The position numbers were made by a program, and so were the translations under genes. DNA of 64,000 nt from Prionace glauca. Lineage: Eukaryota > Chordata > Chondrichthyes > Carcharhiniformes > Carcharhinidae. The notes beneath the pieces were generated by a model. The model did no database searches. It saw only the letters and a program-made list of their open reading frames with translations, and was not told the origin of the DNA. Positions 33,986 through 44,322 of this stretch are shown one piece after another (within the stretch, counting starts at the first letter, position 1; every line of letters starts with the position of its first letter). The DNA is taken from positions 23,793,538 to 23,857,537 of the forward strand of contig CM075760.1 of NCBI GenBank assembly GCA_037974335.1. The letters are read 5' to 3'.

Positions 33986-34119
33986 TTCTCGGAGTGTATA
34001 TGTCTGGGCTCTTGGTTCTGTGTCTGTTTCTGGTGCTGCTGTACTGTCCACAGGAGGGCGTTCTGTGATCACTTACAAAACATCACGGCCTCCTTCTTCA
34101 GAAAGTTTCTATTGACCGG

Positions 34120-34126
34120 TATAAAA
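34120..34126 (+). promoter_or_regulatory. TATA-like box upstream of V6
   Basis: TATAAAA lies about 122 bp before the V6 ATG. The upstream GGAGGGCG-TTCTGTGATCACTTAC block is conserved in V9 (45600-45635), where this TATA is changed. Confidence 0.45.
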
Positions 34127-34247
34127 TGGGAGGGGAAATCAAACTCAGCCAATGGTATTGCATACTCCTTCTCTTTCAAATTCTCACATTCCAAATCGGT
34201 TACAGCCAGAAATCAATGTTTCTGTTCCTGGAGTTCAGACTGGAACC

Positions 34248-34728
34248 ATGGGGGTGAAAATATTTCTAACTCTGGTTATTGCCATGATCGCAGGTCAGTG
34301 AAACTGGGACATTCCTAAAATACATCGTAATCCTTTTGCAATCTGCTTTTCCCATCGCTGTTTGATTATTGTCTTCCTCTTACTCCTAATCCACTGTGTG
34401 TCTGCTGTTTATCTTCAGAGATGAGTAACGGAGACTCGGTGTCCCAGTTGAAACCAAGAGTTGAAGCAGCCGAGGGTGAAGATTCAGCAATATCCTGCAA
34501 TTACTCTGTATCGAGTTCAGCTACAAACTATGGCCTGTTCTGGTATCGCCAGTATCCACACCGAGCTTCTCAGTATCTGCTCAGAGCCGATAGTTCTGGG
34601 TTTAACGACACAGCTCCCGGCTTTGAGCATTTCAGCGGGAATCTCAGCCTGAAACAAGACACTTTTCACTTGTCCATGAAAAGTTTGAAGATGACAGACA
34701 GCGCCGTGTATTACTGTGCACTGAGACC
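34248..34728 (+). CDS. V6: T-cell receptor V segment
   Basis: Leader exon 34248-34293 (MGVKIFLTLVIAMIAG) has a GTCAGT donor; the V exon starts at 34419 after ATCTTCAG and joins in phase. Key residues are present: AISC, the Trp in LFWYRQYP, LLRA, and DSAVYYCALRP at the end. FWY-QYP followed by LL and a CAL junction resemble mammalian alpha-chain V regions. A TATAAAA lies at 34120-34126. V9 is a near-identical tandem paralogue with matching upstream sequence. It appears functional. Confidence 0.92.
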
Positions 34729-34767
34729 CACAATGAATAAGGCTCCCACGGACCTCATACAAAAACC
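34729..34767 (+). other. V6 recombination signal, 23-bp spacer
   Basis: Heptamer CACAATG (34729-34735), 23-bp spacer, nonamer ACAAAAACC (34759-34767). One heptamer base differs from consensus. Confidence 0.9.
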
Positions 34768-35009
34768 GGTGTAAGTTCATTATCAATGATTCTGTATAAA
34801 AAAGTGTTGCATCTTATCGGCATGTACAGAGAATTAAGCCCACAACACAGCCCGGTCTGAATTGTATTCCCTCGCTGAGGTTAACGATCGTCACTGTTGA
34901 GAAATGTGACATTTAGCGCTCAGATTACTCCCGGATCAAACTCAATTACTTTCTGATCCAATACACACAAACACACAGGTCTCCGGGGTGAATAACTTAA
35001 TCAATCTGT

Positions 35010-35170
35010 ACAAGGCGACACATTTGCGGGTGTTTGTCTTCATGATGATGGAGGTGCAGAAGAGGATCAATCCGGGTCTGATTTCTAGGCTGGACTTGTA
35101 GCCGAGGTCGGGACTCTGAATGGTGAGCAGGGGAAGGAGAGGCGAGAGCTGAATGTGAGGCCGAAGGGCA
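35010..35170 (-). pseudogene. Orphan V2-type leader and promoter
   Basis: On the minus strand an ATG at 35043 begins with MKTNTRK, aligned with the V2 leader (MKRNPRK), and the 120 bp upstream match the V2 5' flank (26620-26745) in reverse: GACTCTGAATG, GGCGAGAGC. No V exon follows, since V6 and its flank occupy the expected place. It is a leftover of a rearranged or deleted V2-like segment. Confidence 0.6.
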
Positions 35171-35526
35171 GTGTCACCGAATGGACTATTAACGATGTTG
35201 TTATCTGACGTTATTCACGGTGCCACTGAGCAATTGGCTTTGTCAAACCAAAGACCACTTGAACCATCACTGCTTCCAAATCTCTTTGTTTCCTGTATGT
35301 AACAGAGTAAATTCTTTCATCAGTTCTGTTCCCTTTTGTCATTCTAACTGAACAGAACTCTTCATTATCTTAGAATCATAGTGTTTTACAACACACGGTG
35401 AGGAGGTTCGGCCGATTACTTATTTCCAGTCTTTCTTAAACATTTATCCACTTATTCCTCATCATCTATCTGCTTCCGATATTACTCCTTTTTAAAATTT
35501 CCATTTACTGGCCAAATATTTATCGA
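35171..35526. other. Gap: no gene recognised
   Basis: Contains a short LINE-like piece near 35370 and otherwise nothing I can name. Confidence 0.4.
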
Positions 35527-35650
35527 TGATGTGGAGATGCCGGCGTTGAACTGGGGCGGGCGCAGTAAGAGGCCTCACAATACCAGGTTAAAGTCCAACA
35601 ATTTTATTTGGTATCACAAACTTTCGGAGCGCTGCCTCTTCATGAGATGG
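35527..35650 (-). mobile_element. Penelope-end arm
   Basis: GATGTGGAGATGCCGGCGTT, then CAATACCAGGTTAAAGTCC, ACTTTCGGAGCGCTGCCTC: the terminal arm shared with the foldback elements at 17024 and 46701, here single and more diverged. Confidence 0.7.
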
Positions 35651-36079
35651 TTGGCTAACTATTTAGCCACTTCCCTCTTCAAATTCCGTTTCCATCGCAG
35701 CTTTTTGTTGACTATCACATGCTCTAATAAAGACTGTCTAACTTATTAATGTGTCCTTATCGCTCCCTCCGGTATAGAGATAACCAAACGGAGTGTTTGA
35801 GGAAACCTACCTCGGAACGGGGAGTCAAGATAGGGAAAGTGTTATACAGTAATTCACACAGGCAAGGGAATATCATCAAAGGACTGTGCGTGAGTGAACG
35901 AACCATAACTCTATATTTAGCATAGTTAAAAATTCAACTGTGGCACAGCTGTTCATGTTGAGTGTTCAGTTTTGTTTTGATATTTCATTTATGATTCTGT
36001 GACTCTCCCTGTGGAGACCAAATAATTGTTTCTGTTTATCAGTGCGGGAGCGCCCTCTGCTGATCTCTAACCGGAACTC

Positions 36080-36407
36080 CCAGTCTGGTGCTTTTATGCG
36101 GCTTTCGCTAAATTTCTGCCCCAAAAATACAGGGTGCTGTCAGGCTAAAGAGCCCCGGTGATTTTAAAGGAAAAGGAGTGCTGTTTCCTTTGTGTAAAGC
36201 AGCCATGAAACTATCCAATAAATCTGGAGACTTATCGGTATTGCCCGAGCGATACATCTTCATCAAATATCTCAGAGCTTGTCCGGGATAGTGGATGTAC
36301 AAGTACATAGTTTGAGAAGCAGTTGTCGAATAATTACAGTCCAACAATATGCTCTGTCCTTCCAGAATGCTTAGTTCAGTTCGATCTTGAAACACTGTTT
36401 ATCCCTG
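36080..36407 (-). pseudogene. V7: V-segment pseudogene
   Basis: The minus-strand exon begins at about 36407 after GTTACAG. It keeps SILLDC and a LYIHYPGQALRYLMK FR2, but the core Trp is replaced (MYLYIH for FWY-Q), the FR3 frame shifts before the end, and the second Cys position reads as Trp in the other frame (YFWG). The nonamer is ATAAAAGCA. No leader was found; a SINE starts about 100 bp upstream. Confidence 0.75.
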
Positions 36408-36509
36408 TAACAAAACAGAAAAGGCATTAAATATCTTGGAGCGAAGAGAACCCATGGAACGGACACTGATCGTTCAAACATTGGCTTAATGCTGGAAATT
36501 TTCAGTCAC

Positions 36510-36755
36510 ATCAACATTGCAATGAAGTTACTGTGAAAATCCCTCAGTCGCCTCACTCCGGCGCCTGTTCGGATACATTTAAGGGAAATTTAGATGACCA
36601 ATGTACCTAGCCAGCGCATCTTTCTGACTACGGGAGGAAACCTGAGCACCCGGAGGAAACCCACGCAGACTCCACAGCGACAGTGACTGAACCCGGATCC
36701 CCATCGCTGTGAGGCAGCAGTGCCAAACACTCTGCCGCTTTGTCAAATTATATTT
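36510..36755 (-). mobile_element. HE1-type SINE, diverged
   Basis: Reverse-strand SINE: GCACCCGGAGGAAACCCACG, TGTGAGGCAGCAGTGCC and the CTCCGGCGCCTGTTCGG segment. It lies where the V7 leader would be expected. Confidence 0.8.
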
Positions 36756-36899
36756 TGCCATACTTTTATTAATACAATGTTAATTAATCCAATTGAACGT
36801 GCCGGACAACCAGAGAGGAACAGGGAGAAAGTGAAACTCAGAACTTATTAGTCCAGACTTGTGACACTAATAAATAAACATTGGCTTAAATCTAACGTC

Positions 36900-37600
36900 C
36901 TTCCGTATTCTGAGAATTGGGTGGTTTTCCAAAAAATAATAATTTACCTCGGATCGCCGCCAGATGGGGCTGCCTCACTGCATGTGCGTGTTTACTGCAG
37001 GGGCAGGAGAAGGATCACAATGTAATAGTGATACTGGATTCATTCTGAGGGTGTTTTGGGGGTTCTCGGAAATCTCCCTGCTGGCATCACGCTCTAAATT
37101 AAGTTATTTTTCTTTCCCTTTCTGGAATTCTGATTGGATTTAGGCCATTGATTTTCAAGTTGGACACGATTATTTCTGTCACTGTCTATCTCTGTTTCTC
37201 TTGGCATCTGTTCGTTTGTCTCTCTTTGTGTCTCCCTCTGTATTATCTCTACATATCTGCAACTGTTCCCTTCACCGTACCATCATCTATTTCCTTCCCG
37301 TCTCTCCCTCACTTATCTCAATGTCTGCCCCTGCTATTTATCTCCCTGTCACTGCCTCATTTCTGTCATTCCCTTTTCTCCTGCTTATCTCTCCGCCTCT
37401 CCATCTGTTCCTCTCTACTTATCTCTTTCCTTCGATCATTGTATCGGCCTTTGATACACTCACTGCCTTTTTATTCGTTTATCTTCATTCCTTAGCTTGG
37501 ATGTTTCGGGTTGCTGCATTTGTTTCTCTCAGGGGATCTGCACCTAAATCCGCTGTTGTACAATCCGTAGATTATCTTATTTAAAGTCACAACCCGACGA
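36900..37600 (+). repeat. Inverted duplication, copy 1 (pyrimidine-rich block)
   Basis: This block matches 51640-52600 in the opposite orientation: ACCTCGGATCGCCGCCAGATG, GTTTACTGCAG, and a long stretch of CTCTCCCT-type pyrimidine sequence. It is noncoding; the 115- and 127-codon frames in it are low-complexity artefacts. Confidence 0.7.
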
Positions 37601-37734
37601 AATCTACCGTTCAGAACGAAGCGTTCAGTGTTAACAGGTCACGCACTTGACAATGAGATTAATATTCTTGAGAAACTCTCACAAAGCTACAGAAAAGTAA
37701 ATAAAATTCAACATGAGTGATTGAAACCGATCGA

Positions 37735-37965
37735 TGTCAGGGGTATGTTTTTCACTCAGAGAATGGTGGACGCATGGAATGGGCTGCCGGCAAAGGTGAT
37801 GGAGGAGTCGATAGGGTCTTTTAAGAGACTTTTAGAAAAGTATATGGAACTTAATAAGATTATAGGTAAGCCGAGTAATCTCTAAGGTAGGGATATGTTC
37901 GGCAAAACTTTGTGGGCTGAAGGGCCTGTATTGTGCTGTAGTTTTCCTATGTTTCTATGTTCTAT
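37735..37965 (+). mobile_element. CR1-like LINE 3' end, third subfamily
   Basis: FFTQRMVDAWNGLPAKVMEE-like C-terminal residues run into a tail with GGGCTGAAGGGCCTGTAT and TTTCTATGTTCTATG. The same subfamily occurs in reverse at 40735-41560. Confidence 0.8.
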
Positions 37966-38410
37966 GTACACCTACTGCGCCATTGACGAGAGAGTTCCAG
38001 GCTTTTAACCCAGGACGGTGAAGGAACAGTCATATATTTCCAAGTCAGGCTGGTGAGTGATTTGGTGTGCAACATCCAAGTGGTGGTGTTCCCATTTGCC
38101 CGCTGCCTTGGATTTGTCCACCTGGGTGGGAGTGTTTCTGTGTTTGGATTGTGATGCATAAGGAACTTTGGTGAGTCGCTGCAGTGCATCTTGTAAATGG
38201 TGCACACGGCTGCCACTGTGCGTAAGTGATGGTTGGAGTAATTGTTTTATGGGAGAGGAAGTAATCAAGCAGGCTGCTTTTTCATGGTTTGTGTCGAGTT
38301 TCTTGAACGTTGTTTCAGCTGTACTCATCCAGGCAAGTGGAGAGTATTCCATTATACTGCTGATCCGTGCTTTGTAGATGGACAATAGTGGCAGCTTTTT
38401 CAATTACCCA
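37966..38410 (-). mobile_element. LINE C-terminal fragment, different clade
   Basis: Minus-strand residues IYKARISSIMEYSPLAWMS, KLDTNHEKAACLI and (next frame) VCTIYKMHCSDSPKF match the thumb/C-terminal region of another non-LTR clade, possibly I/Nimb-like. The clade is inferred from memory. It has at least one frame break. Confidence 0.65.
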
Positions 38411-38894
38411 CAGGGAGGTTAATTGTGTCAGTTGAATCGGCTCCCTTCACGCACAAGCAACGTTATGCTTTTCTCATTCACTTGAGCGCTGAGCAGCTCC
38501 AGGATGTTCACACGTTGCTGCAGCTTTACTGTCGCTATTTCCGCTCTGCCATCTGTGACAGCTGCTGACAACGCCATGGTTTTACTTGCTTTGTGTCTGT
38601 AGTGTCCCTGGCCTTATTTTCTGTTTGCTGCTCTCATTGCTGTCAGGCCAGACTGTTCGGAACGTTTTGTGTCTCAGAAACCTGCGGAATATCGAATCAG
38701 AAAGAAAGGCCTAATGTCACTCGCCGTGTAGCAGAAATAGGCTGAGCAGCGAATTATCTCATACCACTTTCTACAAGGCATCACTATAAAGAGCTCAGAG
38801 TGTAGCCAGAGCTTTGTATTTATTTCAGAGAATAGATGCCTTGGCGACAGATCCTACTGATCAAAGAGAGAAAATAAAATTAAAACACCCAGCT
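38411..38894. other. Gap: no gene recognised
   Basis: Minus-strand LINE remains may continue to about 38600. Nothing else is seen. Confidence 0.4.
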
Positions 38895-39010
38895 GAGCTC
38901 TAATCATTCTGAGCGACAGACTTCACACAGATAGTGACCTGAGCTGGGAATCGAACTCAGATACGTGGCGCTGTGAGGCAGCAGTGCAAACCACTGTGCC
39001 GCCTCAAATT
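38895..39010 (-). mobile_element. HE1-type SINE head
   Basis: Reverse-strand tRNA-derived head: GGAATCGAACTCAG (B box) and TGTGAGGCAGCAGTGC, then CACTGTGCCGCC. The body and tail are missing. Confidence 0.75.
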
Positions 39011-39870
39011 GACCGGAGGGACATTTTGATCTTTAATTGATCCTTGTCTATATATACATTTGACTGTGTAGCTGTGTACCCGTGCGTGAGTTTCAGTACG
39101 TGCTCTTAAATATATATACTTCGTCATGAATGTGCCTATGTGCACAGATTATGGGCAAGCATCCGTGTGTACTGAATGTGAGCATACTAAGTGTTTTTTT
39201 TCCCTAAACTCTGCTGTCGGGTTCTACTGGATACAGCAGGGCGAAACGTGGATATATTTTTTAAAAATCCCTATCATATTTGAATGACGATAATAACATC
39301 AGTAATTTTGTGTACGTTCTGAATGTGTTTCTGTTGTGTCTCATATTATTAAGATCGTATTTACTAATGAGTCACATCAATTCCAGAAAATCCATCGCTT
39401 TACAATTGTGTGAAAGAACTAAAGGGATAGCCCAAGAGGCAAAGCAAAAGAATAAGAAAGAGGAAAAGTGAAATCGAGAGAAAAGATGTGATACAGAGAG
39501 AGACGGATTGATAGAGGGAGAGAAGAAAGAGAAACAGAGAGAGACTTGGGGCTGAGGGATGGGTGGAGAGATGTTGAGCACAATACTGAAATGTAGAAGG
39601 GGATGTGTTATTTTGCATTCCCGTTGGTAACACACTAACAGAACTGAAAACTATAGACGCAATCAGTAGCGAAATGTTGAAATTTAAAACACAGTTTCGG
39701 GTTAATCGGAATCTACTAATCCTCATAATAGAATCCTAATACCCTACTGCCCTCTTCTGAGTTGCGAGATCATCTGCGGGGTCATTTTCACCAGATAATA
39801 ACAATTCTGTGCAGACTAACGCGAGCGGGGTGTTTAGTCACACCTTTTCTCAAACTACACACTTGGTTGT
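39011..39870. other. Gap with a purine-rich tract
   Basis: A purine-rich, GAGA-like stretch lies at 39410-39565. No gene was recognised; both strand frames here are low complexity. Confidence 0.45.
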
Positions 39871-39909
39871 AGTTTTTGTACGGGGCAGACACTGAACTGT
39901 GCAGCTGTG
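39871..39909 (-). other. V8 recombination signal, 23-bp spacer
   Basis: Minus strand: heptamer CACAGCT (39909-39903), 23-bp spacer, nonamer ACAAAAACT (39879-39871). The last two heptamer bases differ from consensus. Confidence 0.85.
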
Positions 39910-40355
39910 GGTCTCAGAGCGCAGTAATATAGGGCTCCATCTGACAGTTCCGCCCTGGAAACTCTCAGCCAAACCGCGCTCTGCTCTATGTTCAGCTCCG
40001 CCGTGAAACGCACCAGGGCGAAGTCAGCTGGAGAGGTGTGGTACTGGGTGATTCGCAACACGTTTATTGGGGCCTGACCGGGAAGTTGCCGATACCAGTA
40101 AAGGTAAGGGTTAGTATCAGCTGTTGTAAAACTACAATTCATTGTTACCGATTCCCCTTCCTTCACCATTATGAACGAACTTCCCTGTTGAACAGAATCG
40201 TTGCCAATACTGCCGCTTGGAAGAGAAATTAAACATTTATAAATTTCCATTCCCTAACTGCAATTGTAAATGCATTATTTTGTTATCGGAATCCACGGGA
40301 ACTTACGGAGAACAGACAGGAGTAAAAGAAATATGAATGTTACAGGAGAAAACAT
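39910..40355 (-). CDS. V8: T-cell receptor V segment, leader phase doubtful
   Basis: The minus-strand V exon (from 40209) has VTMNC, YLYWYRQLPGQAP and GALYYC with CALRP, in an open frame. The leader exon 40355-40307 encodes MFSPVTFIFLLLLSVL with a GTAAGT donor. Joining that donor to either AG near 40209 or 40215 gives a phase mismatch of one base, because the leader leaves one base and the V frame needs two. Thus either another splice site is used or the leader has a small indel. Its intron is very short (~97 bp). Decamer-like promoter sites lie upstream. Confidence 0.8.
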
Positions 40356-40461
40356 CACTCTCTGCAGGTCACTATGTGAGCATCGAGCTCGTCTCCACTG
40401 TGACAAAAACTGCACCACAACAGAATGACCTGCCTCAGTTTATAACGGAGATGGAACAGGA

Positions 40462-40489
40462 AGTGATATCATATTCGGCTGTGACATCA
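40462..40489 (-). promoter_or_regulatory. Decamer-like V promoter sites of V8
   Basis: AGTGATATCA at 40462-40471 fits the beta-chain V promoter decamer AGTGAYRTCA exactly, and TGTGACATCA at 40480-40489 fits at nine of ten positions. They lie 107-134 bp upstream of the V8 ATG. The decamer binds ATF/CREB proteins in mammals. Confidence 0.5.
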
Positions 40490-40539
40490 TCAATGAAGGT
40501 GAGGTACTGTGGTCACTGTTGATGCATCAAAATAGCATC

Positions 40540-40735
40540 GATGAATCCCTACAATGCAGAAGAGGCCATTTGGCCCATCGAGTCTGCACCGACTGTCTGC
40601 AAAAGAATCTTATCCAGACCTCTTCCCGGCCTTATCCCCTAACCGCAGGCATTCACCATGGCTAATTCCCGTAACCTACACACCTTGAGACACATAGGGG
40701 TGATTTAGCATGATAAAGCCCCTTTATCTGCACAT
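40540..40735 (-). mobile_element. HE1-type SINE 3' part
   Basis: Reverse-strand tail (CCCTACAATGCAGAAGAGGCC, CCCATCGAGTCTGCACCGAC) and body fragments (GTGATTTAGCATG). Confidence 0.7.
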
Positions 40736-41560
40736 AGAAAAATAGAAACATAGAAAAACTACAGCACAATACAGGCCCTTGGCCCACAAAGTTGTGCCTA
40801 ACACGTCCCTACCTTAGAGATTACTGGGCTTACCTATAACCCTCCAGTTTACTAAGTTCCATGTACTTATCCAAAACTCTCTTAAAAGACTCTATCCAAT
40901 CTACCTCCACCACTATTGCCGGCAACCCATTCCACGCACCCACCACTCTCTGAGTGAAAAAAATACCCCTGACATCTCCTCTGTACCTACTCCCCAGCAC
41001 ATTAAACCTGTGTCCTCTTCTGGCAACCATTTCAGCCCTGGGAAAAGCCTCTGACTATCCACTCGATCAATACCTCTCAACATCTTACACACCTCTATCA
41101 GGACACCCCTCATCCTTCGACTCTCCAAGGAGAAAAGGCCGAGCTCCTTCAACCTATCCTCAGAAGGCATGCTCCCCAATCCAGGCAACATCCTTGTAAA
41201 TCTTCTCGGCGCCATTTCTATGGCTTCCACATCCTTCCTGTAATGAGGCAACCAGAACTGAGCACAGTACTCAAAGTGGGGCCTGACCAGGGTTCTGTAT
41301 AGCTGCAACATTAGTCTCTCGACTCCTAAACTCAATTCCTCGATTGATGAAGGCCAGTACACCATACGCCGTCTTAACCAAAGCTTCAACCTGCGCAGCT
41401 GCTTTGAACGTTCTATGAACTCAGATCCCAAGATCCTTCTGATCTTCCACACTGCCAAGAGTCCTACCATTAATGTAATATTCTGCCATCCTATTTGACC
41501 TGCCAAAATGAACCACTTCACACTTATCTGGGTTGAACTCCATCTTCATCTTTGGAATGT
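40735..41560 (-). mobile_element. CR1-like LINE, third subfamily
   Basis: Reverse-strand element with tail ACAATACAGGCCCTTGGCCC and a C-terminal domain (LYRTLVRPHFEYCAQFWLP, RRFTRMLPGLGSM, MRGVLIEVCKMLRGIDRV). It is 5'-truncated with frame breaks. Confidence 0.85.
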
Positions 41561-41690
41561 GACAGGAAACCACACCACCGGGAGGAAATCCATGTAGATA
41601 CAGAGAACATGCAAAGTCTGCAAGGATTGGAATCCCTGAAGCTGTGAAGCCACAATGCCAACCACTGTGCCACCATGCCGCCTTGAGGTC
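41560..41690 (-). mobile_element. HE1-type SINE head/body fragment
   Basis: CACCGGGAGGAAATCCATG and GCCAACCACTGTGCC are reverse-strand SINE marks. Confidence 0.65.
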
Positions 41691-42179
41691 GGTAATTCCA
41701 GGGAAAATACAAAAACCTTATATTTCTCGGCGAATTGACCACAGAGAAAGTGTTCAAGGTTTGTATTGAAGCGCCTGGAGGAAATCCTCGTCAAGGGATT
41801 TACGATTTACTTCAGTCGGTAGACTGGGAAATTACCCCCTACCCCTCTCGACTCCCACTCCAGTCTGCTTAATTATTTAGTTGATTGCATGTAATTTTGA
41901 TACTTTTCATAGAGGCTGCATTGCTGTCTTGGACTTTCCTCTGGGATAGTAAAAAATTTTTCGGCACAGATGAGGGCTTAAACTGGCAAGGGTCGGTAAC
42001 GCCCCTAATCTCTCTTTAACTTATCATGTCCGTTCACTCCATAGCGTCCTGCAACAACAGAACGGTACTGTCTACAGTCAAACCCATATTTGTTAGCTTG
42101 GGATGTCGTGCTGCCCATCCTGTTGGTACTATCCCGATCGAGAATATGTCCCTTTAATATTCGCTCAACACATTGATTA
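41691..42179. other. Gap: no gene recognised
   Basis: Nothing recognisable was found in this stretch. Confidence 0.4.
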
Positions 42180-42870
42180 ATTCCAGCGGGAATCTAACAG
42201 GAAGCGCGAAATTGCTGCATTGAAACGAATCACAAGGCGAATGAGAAAGTGGTTACTGACAAGACTTCTCACTCGCGAAACAGCCCTGGTTCTGTGACGT
42301 GTTCCTGCGTTACCGATCTTCCTGTGGGAACGCACACCGAGACAAATATCAACTGCTGCTGGAAGGTCATCAACTCGGTGAAGGACGCACTTTGGTCCGC
42401 CCGAAACTTGCTGACCTTCCAGCTGAAAGAACTGTCCTCGACCGAGTGTTGCAGACTGGCACATTCCAAGGTCCAGGACTACGTGCTGAGGGACGGGCTG
42501 AAGCTTAGGGCAGACGCCGCAAAGGTACAATGGGGAAAGGCCACACTGTAAGGCCTTTAACAGAGGCAGACCAAGGGCCCGGGAACTGCAGAATACCCTC
42601 GACCTGCGTAACTGTGTGCCAACCTGTCCACTAACGGCACACAGAAATCTATTGAGGCATGTATATATTTTTAAGAACTGAAATGTAATTCTTGTAATTA
42701 GTAATTGTAATATTGAGACATGGATATAGTTTTTTAAGTATTGAAATGTAGACACTGTAATTTGGACAGATCTGTAAAAATGTTTTGATTTGCTATTCGA
42801 AGCCCTGTACATTTGAAATGGATTAGTTGAGTTTTTTTTATGAATAAAGTATATTTTTGAAAAATTTTTC
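42180..42870 (+). mobile_element. Retroelement 3' end of uncertain family
   Basis: The plus frame 42249-42551 (KDALWSARNLLTFQLKEL, then ECCRLAHSKVQDYVLRDGLK, then WGKATL and a stop) looks like the C-terminus of a repeated element protein rather than a host gene. It is followed by an AT-rich 3' region with AATAAA at 42843. I recall similar sequences as multicopy in shark proteomes but cannot assign the clade. Confidence 0.45.
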
Positions 42871-43534
42871 GAAAGTTCAAAGCGGCCTGCTGCACTGACA
42901 CTTATATTGAACTAAATCTCATACCTGTGGTAAGGGAGACTTTACAGGACGAATAGCGGGGGGAACAAACAAGTGACGGATGTGGAAGAATTTTGGCTGA
43001 AAATCTGAATCACAATTATAAACTGATTTCAAACGTTGATGGTTTTGCACAGATCAGGAAGATTAACAGGAATGAGTCTTGTGGGAGCAGGGAGGCCCAT
43101 GTGACCAGCGCGCCCTCTCGTGGATATCATGACAACTTTTCATCGCTCGGGTACCAGTAATAGCAGAGAAAATGTGATTATCGCCGGTATTGCCTTCAGA
43201 GTCTGACTACCAGGTCATAATTCGCAACGTATTAAAAATGGACTCCACAAATACAGTTATGGAGCCTTAATGGTTTAATGTAATTTTTCTTTATTCCTTT
43301 AACTGTTTTTTCCCACTTTATCCCTTCTCATCTCCACTTTCCACTTTTCACCCGTAATTGTTTTACTTTCTTCCAATGTTTAGTTTATCGATTGAAAACC
43401 TAATTTTCTGCTCGGCATCTTAATCCAAGTCGCCGAAACTCCAGTGAGTTACAAAAGGTAACAATCAGGCCAGGCCGATGAATAACCAAAAAGTTCTCTC
43501 CTGTTCTGTCTGCCGCCACTGGAACCTTTCTCCA
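42871..43534. other. Gap: no gene recognised
   Basis: A minus-strand YWYPSD-like triplet near 43150 and a GCGCCCTCT motif recall V flanks, but no V domain could be traced. Confidence 0.35.
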
Positions 43535-43793
43535 ATTGCTTCACCCAAAGGGTGATGGATGGATGGAAAACCCCGGCCGCAGGAAGTAGTTGAGGCCAAC
43601 ACGTTGTGAGATTTCAATAATAAATTAGATACATCTCTTGGGGCTAAACGGATAAAGGCATATGGAAGGTGGGAGAGGAGGCTGTATCAGGATATTGAAT
43701 TGGATTAACAGCCACGATCATAATAAATGGCAGATCAGACTTCAAGGGTCGAATGACTTACATCTGCTTCTCTTTTTCTATGTTTCTGTGACA
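43535..43793 (+). mobile_element. CR1-like LINE 3' end
   Basis: GCTTCACCCAAAGGGTG, a TAATAAATTAGATACATCTC part and a tail with GGGTCGAATGACTTACATC and TTTTTCTATGTTTCTGTG. Confidence 0.7.
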
Positions 43794-44029
43794 ATTGTGC
43801 TGCACACTTGTACTTATATGTGGAGAGAGCTTTATTCAGAGTTCGAATCTTACCAGTACTGCTGTGGTTTCAAATTGTGTAAAACGAATGTGGTTTAACA
43901 GAAAGGCTGAGGACATTCGAAACAGATAAAGCAATCGGTGAGGATTCAAACTGAAATTCATATTAGTTCCGTGCATAGTTCAATCTGAATTTAAGGATAT
44001 TTAAGACTAATAGGAACGAGAAAAAATAC

Positions 44030-44322
44030 GGCAGCATATTCCTGCCTGATTCCTTACCTAAAGAAAGATGGTAATGCGTTAGAAAATGTCCAGAGAAGGT
44101 TTGCTATGGCATTACCAGGTATGAGCGGGTTTTCTGGATGAGCAGAAGGGTACTGATGCTGGATTTGTATCTACTGAATTTCGAACATCGAGAGATAACT
44201 TTCTTGAAGCCTTAAAACCCAAAGGGGTATTAATGGTGTGGATGTGGAACGGATATTTCCTCTTCCTCGTATTGTACCTGTACCAGATATTTCTAGGTCT
44301 TTTTTTTTCTCAGGCTATGTAT
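44030..44322 (+). mobile_element. Old LINE relic upstream of V9
   Basis: Homologous to 33400-33960 upstream of V6 (AATGCGTTAGAAAATGTCC, TGATGCTGGATTTG). It continues after the younger LINE at 45555 (TGTGTCTGGGCTCTT), so the younger one was inserted into it. Confidence 0.75.

Noticed and set aside
37148-37584. Two overlapping plus frames of 115 and 127 codons
   Set aside because: They lie in a low-complexity CT-rich tract that is duplicated elsewhere; the leucine/serine-rich translations have no domain.
43080-43170. Possible V-domain FR2 (WY-P on the minus strand) and a flank motif
   Set aside because: No cysteine pair, exon boundary or nonamer could be found, so it was not called a V relic.
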